Part shown: one piece after another, positions 1-9,842 of the stretch
Position numbering within the stretch: the first letter of the stretch is position 1
How the letters are laid out: the number at the start of each line of letters is the position of its first letter
Assembly: GCF_003144115.1 (NCBI RefSeq)
Contig: NW_020312014.1
Location: 26,078-90,077, forward strand
Direction: 5' to 3'
Source: Tilletiopsis washingtonensis
Lineage: Eukaryota > Basidiomycota > Exobasidiomycetes > Entylomatales
Length of the DNA stretch: 64,000 nucleotides
The notes under the pieces: model-generated
The model's database searches: none
What the model saw: the letters and a program-made list of their open reading frames with translations, nothing else
Told to the model about the DNA's origin: nothing
Made by a program: the position numbers and the translations under genes

Positions 1-1138
1 ACGTGCGGGAGACGCGCGAGGACTGCTCTGCACGGTGGCTGGCGGGGCTGCAGCTATTGAAGAGCCAAGGTGCTGGCGCGACAGCCTGGCGCGACGGCGC
101 TGGTGCGAAGACCTCGACGCGATGCATCAGCAGGGCGCCGTAGCTGCTGCAGCGTCACTGGCCGCAGCTGGGCGGGCGCTGCTGGTGTGTCGGCGATGCT
201 GCGACGCTGCGGTGCTCCGCAAAGCTCTGCGGAACGCACCACCATGCCGGTCGCAAGTCGCCGCGTGGGAGACGGTGTCCGCTGGCACGCGTGACCTGTC
301 GCATGGGCAGCACTGAGTCGGCGGACTGGGCCAGCGCGGAAACGAGCTTGTGCGAAGCTGTGGACAGAATGTCCGGATGCAGGGGGCAAGAGACGTTTCG
401 TCCCTCGGGCGCACAGCAGGTGGTAGTGGGACGCTCAGCTGCTCTGCATCGTGTCTTGGCACAGGCGCTGTCGCGCGCTGTCGCTGTGCTCCTCTCTGCA
501 TCCCGCGCTCCAGCTGCCGTTCGAAGCGTGCTCATGCTGACGCACTTGCCCTCGCAGCGCTCAAGGGCGGCAAGGCCGAGCACCACTAAGTGCACGCGAC
601 GCTGCAGCCGTGCATTGCGGCATCGCTCTCACCGGAAGCGCGTGTGGTCCCTCAGCGGCCGCGTCGCCGTGCCGCAGGGCTGCATGTCGCTGCAATGAAG
701 TGAAGTGATAGAGCTGCGAGGGTGCTGGTGTGAGCCCGCGAGGGTGCCGGCTGGGACTGTAGGAGTGGTGTCGGCGCAACAGTCTGAGTTTGAGGGCGGT
801 GCCGCAGAGCTCGTGTCTGATCGATGGGAAAGCTTGCAGTGCCGTGGAGCAAGTCTGGTGCCTGCGGTCATCCCGAGATGTTTGGGCTGGCGTTCTGGGC
901 GCGCTGATATGGCAGAATGCTTGGCGCGATGCGCCCGCCGAAGCTGGACCACGGCCGCGCGTCCAGCTTGCCCCGCCTCCACCACCATCTCGCACGTCTG
1001 TCCCGCGCCTATTGCCTGAGCGCGTCGTCTCCGCTTCCCGCTCGCCGGCCGGCCTGCTGCGTGACCGAGACGCTTGCACCGTGCGCGCCGCGCATGGCCT
1101 ATCCTCCACGTCCAGCCGGCCGCAGCGCGACCTCCACC
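1..1138. other. Left-edge non-coding stretch and promoter of the sugar transporter
   Basis: No reading frame here has recognisable protein character. Open frames are short, Arg/Ala/Cys-rich and overlap in several frames, as expected of GC-rich non-coding DNA. The right part should hold the promoter and 5' leader of the transporter that starts at 1139. I see no tRNA, repeat or TATA box. The tail of a gene lying left of the window cannot be excluded. Confidence 0.5.
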
Positions 1139-3139
1139 ATGCCCGCAGCGCTCCCGGACGAGCCGAGTGCTGCGCCGGCATTCGCCGCCGAGGCTGCCGC
1201 TGAGGCCGCACCGCTTTCAGCGCTGGGGCCGCCATCGAGCGCATACCTCTCGCGCATCGTGCTCGTGTCGACGCTGGGCGGCCTGCTCTTCGGCCTCGAC
1301 ACGGGCATCGCGTCGGGCATGCTCGTGTCGCTGCGCAGCGACCTGGGCCACGTGCTGAGCGCACGCGAGCAGGGCGTCTTCGTGTGCGCCACGACGGTCG
1401 GAGCCATCGCTGGAGCACTGGGTGCGGGCAAGCTGGCCGACTGGCGCGGGCGCCGCAGCGTGAGTGCAGTGAGCGGTCGTGCTGGCTGACTGCTCTGCTA
1501 ACCCGCACCGCCAGGCGATGATTGTTTCGTCCGTCTTCTTTGCGCTCGGCTCCATCGAGCAGGCGGCGTCGCAGGTGCTGCGTGAGCTCGTGCTGGGGCG
1601 AGCGCTCGTCGGCGTCGGCGTGGGCATGAGCAGCATGGTCGTGCCGACGTTCCTCGCCGAGTGTGCGCCGGCCGACGTGCGCGGGCGCATGGTCGGCGCC
1701 AACAGCCTGCTCGTCACGGGCGGCCAGGTGCTGGCGTACGCGGTCGCAGCGCTCTTCTACACGCTGCCGCACTCGTGGCGCTGGATGGTGCTGCTCGGCG
1801 CCGTGCCGGCGCTGGCGCAGCTCGCCGGGCTGTGGACGCTCGACGAGTCGCCGCGCTGGCTCAGCGCCCACGGCCGCCATGTGCAGGCGCGCGCCGGCGT
1901 CGTGAAGCTGTATCCGACGGCGAGCAGCGAGGCCGTTGATGCCTACCTGCGCGGCTTTGAGCGCGGGCACGAGGAGCGGGTCGACAAGCGGGGCGCGCTC
2001 AAGGAGCTCTTCCAGAGCAGCAACGGCCGCCGGGCGCTGGCGCTCGCCTGTGGCCTGCAGGCGGCCCAGCAGCTCTGCGGCGCCAACTCGATGTGAGCTG
2101 AGAGATGAAGATACACCAGTGCTGCAAGACTGACGCCGCTGCACAGCCTCTACTTCTCCTCGCGCCTCTTGCTCATGGCCGGCTTCTCGGCGAACCCCAA
2201 CGTGCCGGCGCTCGGCGTGGCCGTGGGCAACTTTCTCGGCACCTGCCTGGCGCTGCGCCTCGTCGACCGGCTCGGGCGGCGGCGCCTGCTGCTCGGCGCC
2301 ACGGCGGCGGCCAGCGTGGCGCTGAGCATGCTGGCCGTGTCGCTGGGGCAGATCCGCATGAAGGACGTCGTGGATGGGCAGGGCGACGGGCCGGCGGGCG
2401 AGCAGGCCGGCGCCTGGGCCTACGTCAGCCTCGTGATGGTCAGTAGTGGCCAGGGCCGGCGATGCTGCGGCTGCACGGCTGACAGCGTGCATGCAGATGA
2501 TCGCCTTCATCTTCAGCTATGCACTCGGCCTGGGCATCATCCCGGTGTGTGCTGGGCGCAGCGAGACTCTGGCCACCGCGTGTTGACTCTCTCTGCAGTG
2601 GCTCGTGCAGTCTGAAATCTTCCCGGGCCGCCTTCGCGGTGTGAGTGCCGACAAGCAGGCGTATCACAACATCCGCTCATGAGTCTCCCTCAGGTCGGCG
2701 GGGGTCTCGCAACGGCGACCAACTGGACATGCAACCTGCTCGTCGCGGCCACATATCTCGATCTCGTACGGCGTGAGTGCTGCCTGCAGGCTGGCGCTCG
2801 GACCGCTCTGCTAACCCTGGCCGCCAGTCATCACGCCGCAGGGCACCTTCTGGGGCTACGCCGGCATCGCAGCCCTCTCGTGGGGCTTCACCTACGTCTA
2901 CCTGCCCGAGGTGCGCCGCCTGCTCGCGTCAGCCAGTACACATGCTGACCCAGCACCAGATGGCCGGCGTCGAGCTCTCCGACGCCACGCGGCTCTTCGA
3001 CGCCGAGCAGGCGCATCACCGAGGCGCTGCGCAGGGAGAGTACGAGCCGCTGCGGCCAGACGGCGAGGAGTGGGATGCAGAGGACGACGAGCCGAGCATA
3101 CGGCCTGTCGCACGGCCCGTAGACGGCGCAGACTCATGA
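1139..3139 (+). CDS. MFS sugar/polyol transporter, 8 exons, about 540 aa
   Basis: Plasma-membrane sugar/H+ symporter of the major facilitator superfamily, sugar porter family. Exons read as 1139-1459, 1515-2092, 2147-2438, 2497-2544, 2599-2640, 2694-2772, 2828-2910 and 2960-3139; they join without a frame break into 540 aa, the usual length. Family signatures are visible: the TM2-3 loop DWRGRR (about residues 101-106), the post-TM6 DESPRWL (near 220), the mirrored loop DRLGRR (near 337) and PWLVQSEIFPGRLRG (413-427), the TM10 region. The last exon gives an acidic cytoplasmic tail. ATG 1139 lies just before a short Ala-rich leader; an in-frame ATG at 1094 is possible. Substrate is not predictable; hexose, maltose-type or inositol porters all share these motifs. 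The gene converges on the M13 peptidase, with 101 bp between stop codons. Confidence 0.88.
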
Positions 3140-3240
3140 GAGACATGTCATGCTTCGATAAGTTCTCAATTGCTGCTCGAGGCGCTTCGAGGCGCCTCGA
3201 AGCGTGGTTCAGCAACAGCGCAGATGCTGCGGTCGCACGT

Positions 3241-6137
3241 CTACCAGATGATGCAGGACTCATTGCCGCGCGACATCTTGTCGCGGCCGGCCTTGCAGCC
3301 CCAGGCGGCGCCGAACTCCTTGATGTTGGCGAGAGCGGCGTTGACGCGGAATTTGGTTCTGAGGGTGTGGAGTGAGCGTGGTGTGGACAGGCAGCGGTCA
3401 GGGCGTACGCACGGCGAGTGCGGGTCGGTGCGCCAGCGCAGGATGGCCTCAGATTGGCGCAGGTTGCGGGCCCTGTGGTGCACAGCGTCATGTGAGAACG
3501 GGATCAGCGAGCAGAGGCCGGGCCACTCACCATCCGACCGCGTAGGCGAGGTAGAAGAGCTGCTCGTTGGACAGGTGCTCGAGGCCCGGCAGCGCCGGGT
3601 TGCGCTCGGCGGCGCCCGGCGTCTTGAGGCTCTCCTGCCATGCGCGCCAGCTGGCGGCCAGGCCGCCGAGGTCGCCGATGTCCTCGCCGATCGTGTACTT
3701 GGAGCGCAGGTGCAGCTGTGCGTGCGCGTAGGGTCAGCTTCGGGTGACTAGATGCGTTGCGGGATCAAACGGCACGCACCTCGCCGCCCTTGCCATCGGG
3801 GATGGTTTGCCTGCAGGGAGGTGGTGAATACGAAGCACAGCACGGGGGACCAGCCTTGCTACTCACTTGCCGTACCAGTCGATGATGCAGTTCTTGCGTT
3901 CGTCGAAGCGGGCGGCAGTCTCGTCACTCCACCAGTTCTTGAGCCTTCCGTCCTCATCGTAGAGGCGTCCTGATGGGTCAAACGCGTGCGATGTCTCGTG
4001 TCCGGCGACTCTGCCCGCCGGATGTCAGCGGAGGTGCGGGAAGGCGGATGGTAGTGCAATGGCCAGAGGAGCTTCACTCACGAGCCAAATGCGCCGTACT
4101 GCAGCGCGTCGGTCCAGCGGTACGAGAAGTACGCCGGCTGCAGGATGCCGGCGGGGAAGACGATCTCGTTGGCGAGCGGCGTGTAGTACGCGTTGACCTC
4201 GGAAGGGATCATCTCCCAGGCCTTGGCGTCGAGCGTCTTGCCCGCGGCGGCCCAGTCGTGGCGGACACCGCGGGCGAGGCTGCGCGCGACGTTGCCGAAG
4301 AAGTCCTTGGGCTTGACGTCGAAGTCGGCGTAGAAGCGCTCCATGGCGCCGGCGTCCTTCGTCTGCGGGCTCTCGGGCCAGCCGACCTTGATGCGGATAG
4401 CATCGGCCTTGCGCTCGGCGCGTGCGCGCGTCGCGTCGTCGAGCCAGGCGAGCTCGGGCAGGCGGCTCTTGAAGGCGCGGATGATGTTGTGGATGATGAG
4501 CTCGGCCTTCTCCTTGCTCTGCGGCGGGAAGCTGTCGGCGACAAAGAAGCGGCCCGTGAGGAAGCCGAGCACGTCGTTGAGCGAGTTCTGGCAGAACGTG
4601 GCGCGGTCCTCGGTCGCGTCGGCGCCGATGCCCTTGCTGCGCCGGTCGAGAGCGTCGAGCGGGCGCCGCAGCGGCACATTGGGGCCCAGCGCCAGGCCGA
4701 GCGTGCGCATCGCCGTCCACACAAGGTACGCCTCGAGCACGTCGTCGGGCGTGCGGCTGATGAGGCTGTCGAGGCGGCGCACGAAGCGCGGCGAGAGCAC
4801 GTTGATCGACTCCGGGCGTGCCGCGCCGAGGTCGTGGAAGTACGTGGCCACCTCGAGCGAGGAGAGATTGCGCGAGAGCTCGGCGAACGACGTCGGGTTG
4901 TATGTGCCCAGCGGGTCCTCGAGGTCCTCGTTCTCGGGCGTGATGGCGGCAAGGGCGATCTCGAGCTCGACGACGGCGTCGGCGCGCGCGCGGATCTTCT
5001 TTTCCGACTCGGGCTTGCGCTGCTTCTTCTCCGCACTGAGGCTGTCCTGCTCGGCGGCAGCCAGGGCCACGAGGGCATCGGCCACGACCGTGCGGTAGAA
5101 GTCCGTCTCGTCCTTGTCCGTGTAGTAGTCCTTGTTCGGCAGGCCGAGACCGTCAGGCTGGAGCCACGGCGTGGCGAACGTCGGGTCCTTGACGGGCTCG
5201 CCCTGGATCGTCCAGCTGAAGAACGCCATCATGCCTGCACAGAGGGTCAACTCTTGCCGCCGAAGCTGCATGTCATGCCACACCACTCACCACGCGCGTG
5301 TGCCCAGGCGAGCGCCTCCGTCAGGCCCTGCTGACGGCCCGCCTGCGGCGGCAGCGGCGCCGGCTCGCTGCCAGGCACCGGGCTGTGCTGCACCGGCTCG
5401 CGCTCGGCGGCGCCAGTGCGGTACAGCGCACGCAGGTGCGAGACAACGTCGAGCAGCGGCTTGGCGCCGGCGGCGTCCTGGGCCGCGCGGTCGGTGCAGC
5501 TGGTGTAGTAGTCGCGCAGCTTGGCGATGTTGCGTGCGTCGATGGCCTTCTCACTGTCGTCCGCGGTGTTCACCTTAGCATCAGGCGCCTCGTTGAGCAG
5601 GCGCTGGATGACGGCCGCGTTCGTCTTGGTGATGTCCTGCGCCATGCCGTACAGCGCGGCGTCGGCGGGGATGGGGTGCGCCTCGCGCCAGCCGCCGGTG
5701 GCGTACTGGTAGAAGTCGTCGCACGGGTCGGCAGTCGTGTCGATGGCACGCAGCAGGTCGGCGGCAGTGCGCACGCAGTCGGCCGTTGTGCACGGCGGGC
5801 CGTGCGGGTGCGGGCCATGCGGCGGCGGCGGCGGGCCGTGGGGCGGGTGCGGCGGGTGCGGCGGGCCATGCGGCGGGTGCCGGTGCGGGTGCGGCGGGTG
5901 GTGGGCGCGCGCGCCGGCAAAGAGGCCGCCCAGCACGGCGGCGGTGAGCAGCAGCGCGAGCACGAGGAAGAGCAGGAAGCGCTCGAGCGGGCGCAGCGTC
6001 TGCGGCGACGCCAGCGGCGCAAAGGTGCGCGCGAGGTGGGCGCGCGTGCGGGCGACGAAGCCGCGCGGCGCCTCGGCGGGCTCGTCGGCACTGCGCTGGC
6101 CCAGCAGCGGGGCGCGCTCGTCGGCGGCGGCAGGCAT
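3241..6137 (-). CDS. M13-family (neprilysin/ECE-like) type II membrane zinc metallopeptidase, 845 aa
   Basis: Membrane-anchored zinc endopeptidase. Seven exons (6137-5291, 5234-4082, 4010-3867, 3810-3780, 3715-3531, 3472-3413, 3358-3241) join in frame to 845 aa. Order: short cytosolic N-terminus with a dileucine-like ERAPLLG; one transmembrane helix about 52-75; a His/Pro/Gly stalk 79-115 with 12 histidines; peptidase N-domain opening with CDDFYQYATGGW (139-150); substrate-binding NAYY plus NEIVFPAGILQPAYF; zinc site HETSH at 671-675; third ligand in EDIGD at 736-740; and the family-typical C-terminal Cys-x-x-Trp (SCIIW). Exon 4 is only 31 nt. The last intron (3359-3412, 54 nt) keeps frame if retained, but removing it gives the canonical HSPTKFRVN. 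The gene is divergent from the cyclase gene, sharing 458 bp. Natural substrate is unknown; fungal M13 enzymes are poorly studied. Confidence 0.93.
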
Positions 6138-6595
6138 GGCTGGCGGGTTGAAGGGGTGGGGAGCGAGAAGGAGTGGGGCGAGCGCGCATCAAGATAGCGC
6201 AACCGTGCGCTGGCAGCAAGCGACCTTCGCGGCGCGCTGCACCGATTGCTCCAGAAGCTGGGCCGGCGCCACGCCTTATTCCCGCTTCCCGCCCCTCGGC
6301 GCGCCCAGAGTGCGGGGTAGAGGTGCCGCCGAGGGGCAGGCCGCAGCAGCAGAGCGCTCGAGTGTGAGCACAGCAGCACAGCGGCTGAAGTCTCGGGTGT
6401 GTGCGACAAAGATCGGCGTAGCCGGCGACGTGCAGCTCTGCCGGCGTTCCAGGCGGAGGCCACTTGCCGGGCGGCGCGGGGCGGAGTGCGCACAGACCCG
6501 AGAGCGCGGCGAGCGCCAGAGCCGGAAGCGGAGACAGACAGCGGGCGCAACGCCTCACGCACTCCGCACCCACCACCACCGCCGCACACGACACC
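6138..6595. promoter_or_regulatory. Shared divergent promoter, M13 peptidase / cyclase
   Basis: 458 bp lie between the two start codons, so both promoters and 5' leaders sit here. No TATA box or clear operator was recognised and no conserved small frame is present. Confidence 0.5.
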
Positions 6596-8660
6596 ATGCC
6601 GCACGACGCCGGAAGCAGCAGCAGCAGCGGCGACAAGCACGCCGGCGAGCAGCACCACCACCACCGGCACCGCAGCATCGCCGAGCGCTTCGGCGCCGTC
6701 GTCACACGCACGCCCGCCGCCGTCGTGCCGTCCTTCGCACGCTCGCACCGCGAGCACCACCACGCCCACGACGCCGGCGCCACCGATGCGGCGCACCCGC
6801 AGCCCGAGTCGGCACGCCACCGCCTCGCCGCCATCGCCGGCCAGCTGGCCAGCGCCACGAGCGGCGCCGCGCAGAGCCTGCCGCAGCTGCCGCACCGCAC
6901 GCTGCGCCGCAGCGACTGGAGCCACATGCCGGCGTGAGTCAGTGCACGGAGGGAATGGAAGGGCAAGACGCAGTGCAGAGCAAGACGCAACGCTGCTCGA
7001 CAAAAGGCGCGAGCGTGCTGGCTGGCGCACGCGCGAGGTCTGCGAAGGTGTCGCACCTGCTGCGAGTGCCTTCTCTGCTGCACACGCAGCAGCGTCGACC
7101 GCACTTCGACTGACCGCCTCCGCAGCTACGCAGACCTGCCAACTGAGGGCGGCTTCTCCGGCTGCGCGTGGGACGTGTGGGGCAAGGGCGACGAGCTCGG
7201 CACCATCAACCTGCTCACGCCCGAGGTCGTGTCGCGCACGGCGCGCGAGGAGATCAAGAGCGGCGTCGCCATCTCGCTCAACTGGGCGCTGAACATGCCC
7301 GACGTGCCCTTCTTCGGCCGCGCGTGCATGCAGCACAGCATCAACGCCAAGACGTCGCCGGCGTACGTCGAGCGCCGCAGCGCCAGCATCGCGCGCCTCA
7401 ACGCCGCCGGACACGGCGTCGAGGACCGCTCGGACCCGAACGGTGCGTGCAGCAGTGCCTGACCAGGACGCTTGTGCTGACTGCGCATGCAGACCCCAGC
7501 GCGGCCCCGCTTGCCGACGATACCGTCTTTATGAACACGCAAAGCGGCACGCAGATCGACGGCTTCAGGGTGAGTCCAGAGTGCGTGCTTGTCGGTGCCC
7601 CGCTGACTCTGCTGTGCAGCACTTTGGCCATCTCGGCCTGAACTGCTACTACCAAGGCGTCAAGCAGGCCGACCTCGCGTTCGGCAAGCAGGACGGCAGC
7701 CAGGGCACACAGCTCGGCGTGCAGGCGTGGGCGCAGCACGGGTGGGTCAAGGCCTGCCAATGCAGCTAGCCTTGCAGCTGATCACCCCGCACGACAGCAT
7801 CCAGGGCCGCGGCGTGCTCATCGACGTGTGGGGCTACTTCAAGCAGAAGAATGGCGGGCGCGACCCGTGGGGTGAGTGGCACAGTGTGGCCGTCTTTGGC
7901 CGCGCAGCTGATGACCTCTGCCAGATCCGTGCACCACGTTCCCGATCACGCTGGCCATGCTGAAGGAGGCCGCACGCGCGCAGGGCGTCAACCGCTTCCA
8001 CAAGGTGCGTGACGTGCGAGCTGCGCCATGAGCTGCCATTGAGCCCATGCGTGCAGGGCGACATCCTGCTTGTGCGCAGCGGCTTCATCGAGCGCTACAC
8101 CAGCGCCTCGGGCCTTGAGAAGCAGCACTGGGGCCAGAAGGGCCAGGAGCGCTTTGCCGGTCTGGCGCAGGGCGAGGACATGGCCGAGTATCTGTGGAAC
8201 AATGTGAGTGGCGCCGAGCGAGCACTTGCGGCGCTCTGCTGATCAGACTGCATGCGCACAGCACTTCGCTGCTGGTGAGACGCCCGACGCACAATGCTCC
8301 GGCTGGCACAGACTGACTCCGCAGTACAGTCGGCGGCGACGCACCCGCATTCGAAAGCGTGAGTGCCGGCCGCACACCCACTCTGCCCGGCGCTGACACG
8401 TCTCCAGTGGCCGCCGCCGCTCGGCCACTCGTACCTGCACGAGACGCTGCTCGGCCTGTTCGGCCTGCCGATTGTGCGTGTCCACGCCGTCCTGACTCGC
8501 CCTCCGGCTGACGTCCTTCTGGCAGCTCGAGATGGTCGACCTGCAGGCGCTGGCGGCGCACTGTGCCGCGCAGCGGCGGTGGACGTTCTTCTTCTCTGCC
8601 TGGCCGCTCAACCTGCCCGGCGGCGTCGCCTCGCCGCTCAACGGCAGCGCCACGTTCTGA
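6596..8660 (+). CDS. Cyclase-family (PF04199, kynurenine-formamidase-like) metal-dependent hydrolase, about 473 aa
   Basis: Predicted metal-dependent hydrolase of the putative cyclase superfamily, which includes bacterial kynurenine formamidases and isatin hydrolases. The first exon (6596-6933) encodes a His- and Ser-rich leader, including a HHHHRHR stretch. The enzyme begins in exon 2 (7126-7442) with WDVWGKGDELGTINLLTPE, the family opening. Later pieces are DGFR joined to HFGHLGLNCYYQG (the His-rich metal-site region), GRGVLIDVWGYF, GDILLVRSGF, HFAAVGGDAPAFESWPPP and the terminal FFFSAWPLNLPGGVASPLN. About ten exons are separated by introns near 50 nt; the splice at 7745/7778 uses a weaker GTCAAG donor because the nearer GTGGGT donor would break frame. 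The gene converges on MRPL16 with 104 bp between stops. The substrate cannot be read from sequence; fungal members are mostly annotated only as cyclase. Confidence 0.85.
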
Positions 8661-8764
8661 TGCCTCGCACACCCGTAGCAGCCACCCCTGTGCCGCGCGC
8701 GCTGGTCTGTCGGACCTGTCTAGATTACCCGTGCACCCTGTGCAAGCCCTATGCTGTTCCTTCC

Positions 8765-9650
8765 CTATGCCGGCGGCACGGGCGCGCCCGCCGGCACGAC
8801 GATGCCGGCGCCTGACCGGGCAGCGGCCGACGCAGGCGGGAGCACCTCGCTGAGGCTGCCGAGGCGCGGGCCAGCTGACGCGTCGATGAACTCGGTGGGC
8901 ACGGGCAGCTTGGCCGATGCTAGCCGCAGAGCTGCAGAGCGTGTCAGTTGGGAAGAGACATGCACGGCGGTGCACGCACCCTCCTTGGCCACCTCTGGCC
9001 GAATGTCGACGGGGCCGCCGATCTCGAAGATGACGCGGCCGATGGGTGCGCTGCGGCGGAGTGTTAGTGGAGGTGCTGCGACCAGCTGCTGCACGACCCG
9101 CCATGGCACGCCGAGACGCCTCTTGCTGCACTCACCGACAGGCCCAGAACTCAAACGTGCCCTTGCCCTTGCCCATGCGCGTCTCGTTGCCCTTGACGCA
9201 GACGGGAATGTCGGGGAAGACGCGCATGAAGACCTGTGCGCCCTTGATGATCTTGAGCTTGCGCTTCAGCGCCGTCTCGGCCGACGTCAGCTGCTTGGCG
9301 CTGAGGCGCGCAGGCGCCAGCAGGCGCAGGCCATAGGCGCCCTCGGCCAGCGTGGTGCCCTTGAGCGAGCCGCCGATGGGAATGGGCACGCGCTGGAGAA
9401 GGGTCAGCGCAGGCAGAGCACGACGCCTGGTCTTCGCACTCACGCCCTTGTGCGCCTTGCGGTACTTGGTGCGGCGCGGCGCCAGGTTGCTGGCACACCG
9501 CACGGCGTCGGGCATCGCCAAGTGCGGCGGCGCGAGAGACGGGCGCAGCGGGGCGAAGCGTGCCGGCTGCAGCGCCACGCGCGACGAGCTGGCGCCGGAC
9601 GGCATGGCGAGGGCGCGGAAGGCGCCAGTGAGGCTGCGCAGCGAGGCCAT
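8765..9650 (-). CDS. MRPL16: Mitochondrial large-subunit ribosomal protein uL16m (L16), about 233 aa
   Basis: Component of the mitochondrial 54S subunit near the peptidyl-transferase centre and A-site tRNA. The basic, Ala/Ser/Arg-rich N-terminus (about 55 aa) looks like a targeting peptide. The L16 core follows: KYRKAHKG joined to [14 protein letters not shown], then [32 protein letters not shown] and GRVIFEIGG. The C-terminal exons give [16 protein letters not shown], the normal end of fungal mitochondrial L16, plus an Ala/Pro-rich extension. The intron at 9393-9443 is 51 nt with no in-frame stop, so naive translation adds 17 residues inside the conserved KG/R-PIPIGG block; splicing restores the family sequence. 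The gene is divergent from the Fnx1-like transporter with a 192-bp shared promoter. Confidence 0.95.
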
Positions 9651-9842
9651 GCTGGGCAGTGAGCGGGGTGGACGTGGAGTGGAGTGGAGAGCTGCGAAGG
9701 TGCGAAGGAGGCAGCGGGACGGCGGCGAGAGCGCGACTCTGCCGTTCCCACGCCGCGCCGCCAACTTGTGCCTGGGCCTTGGCGCGCTCACACGAGCTGG
9801 CCGCCTCTCACACCTCCACCACCGCTCCTCAAGCACCCAGCC
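9651..9842. promoter_or_regulatory. 192-bp divergent promoter, MRPL16 / MFS transporter
   Basis: The start codons of MRPL16 (9650, minus) and the transporter (9843, plus) are separated by only 192 bp, so a compact bidirectional promoter is required. No TATA box is seen. Confidence 0.5.

Noticed and set aside
561-2510. 649-aa minus-strand frame across the MFS gene
   Set aside because: Antisense shadow of a clear sugar transporter; Arg/His/Ala-rich and without domains.
3973-5334. 453-aa plus-strand frame
   Set aside because: Antisense of the M13 peptidase exons, which carry the recognised motifs.
5570-7414. 614-aa minus-strand frame
   Set aside because: Runs through the M13 N-terminus in the wrong frame and antisense to the cyclase gene; composition is artefactual.
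7742-7777. GTGGGT donor at 7742 in the cyclase gene
   Set aside because: Using it brings an immediate TGA after the acceptor; the GTCAAG donor at 7746 keeps the conserved frame.
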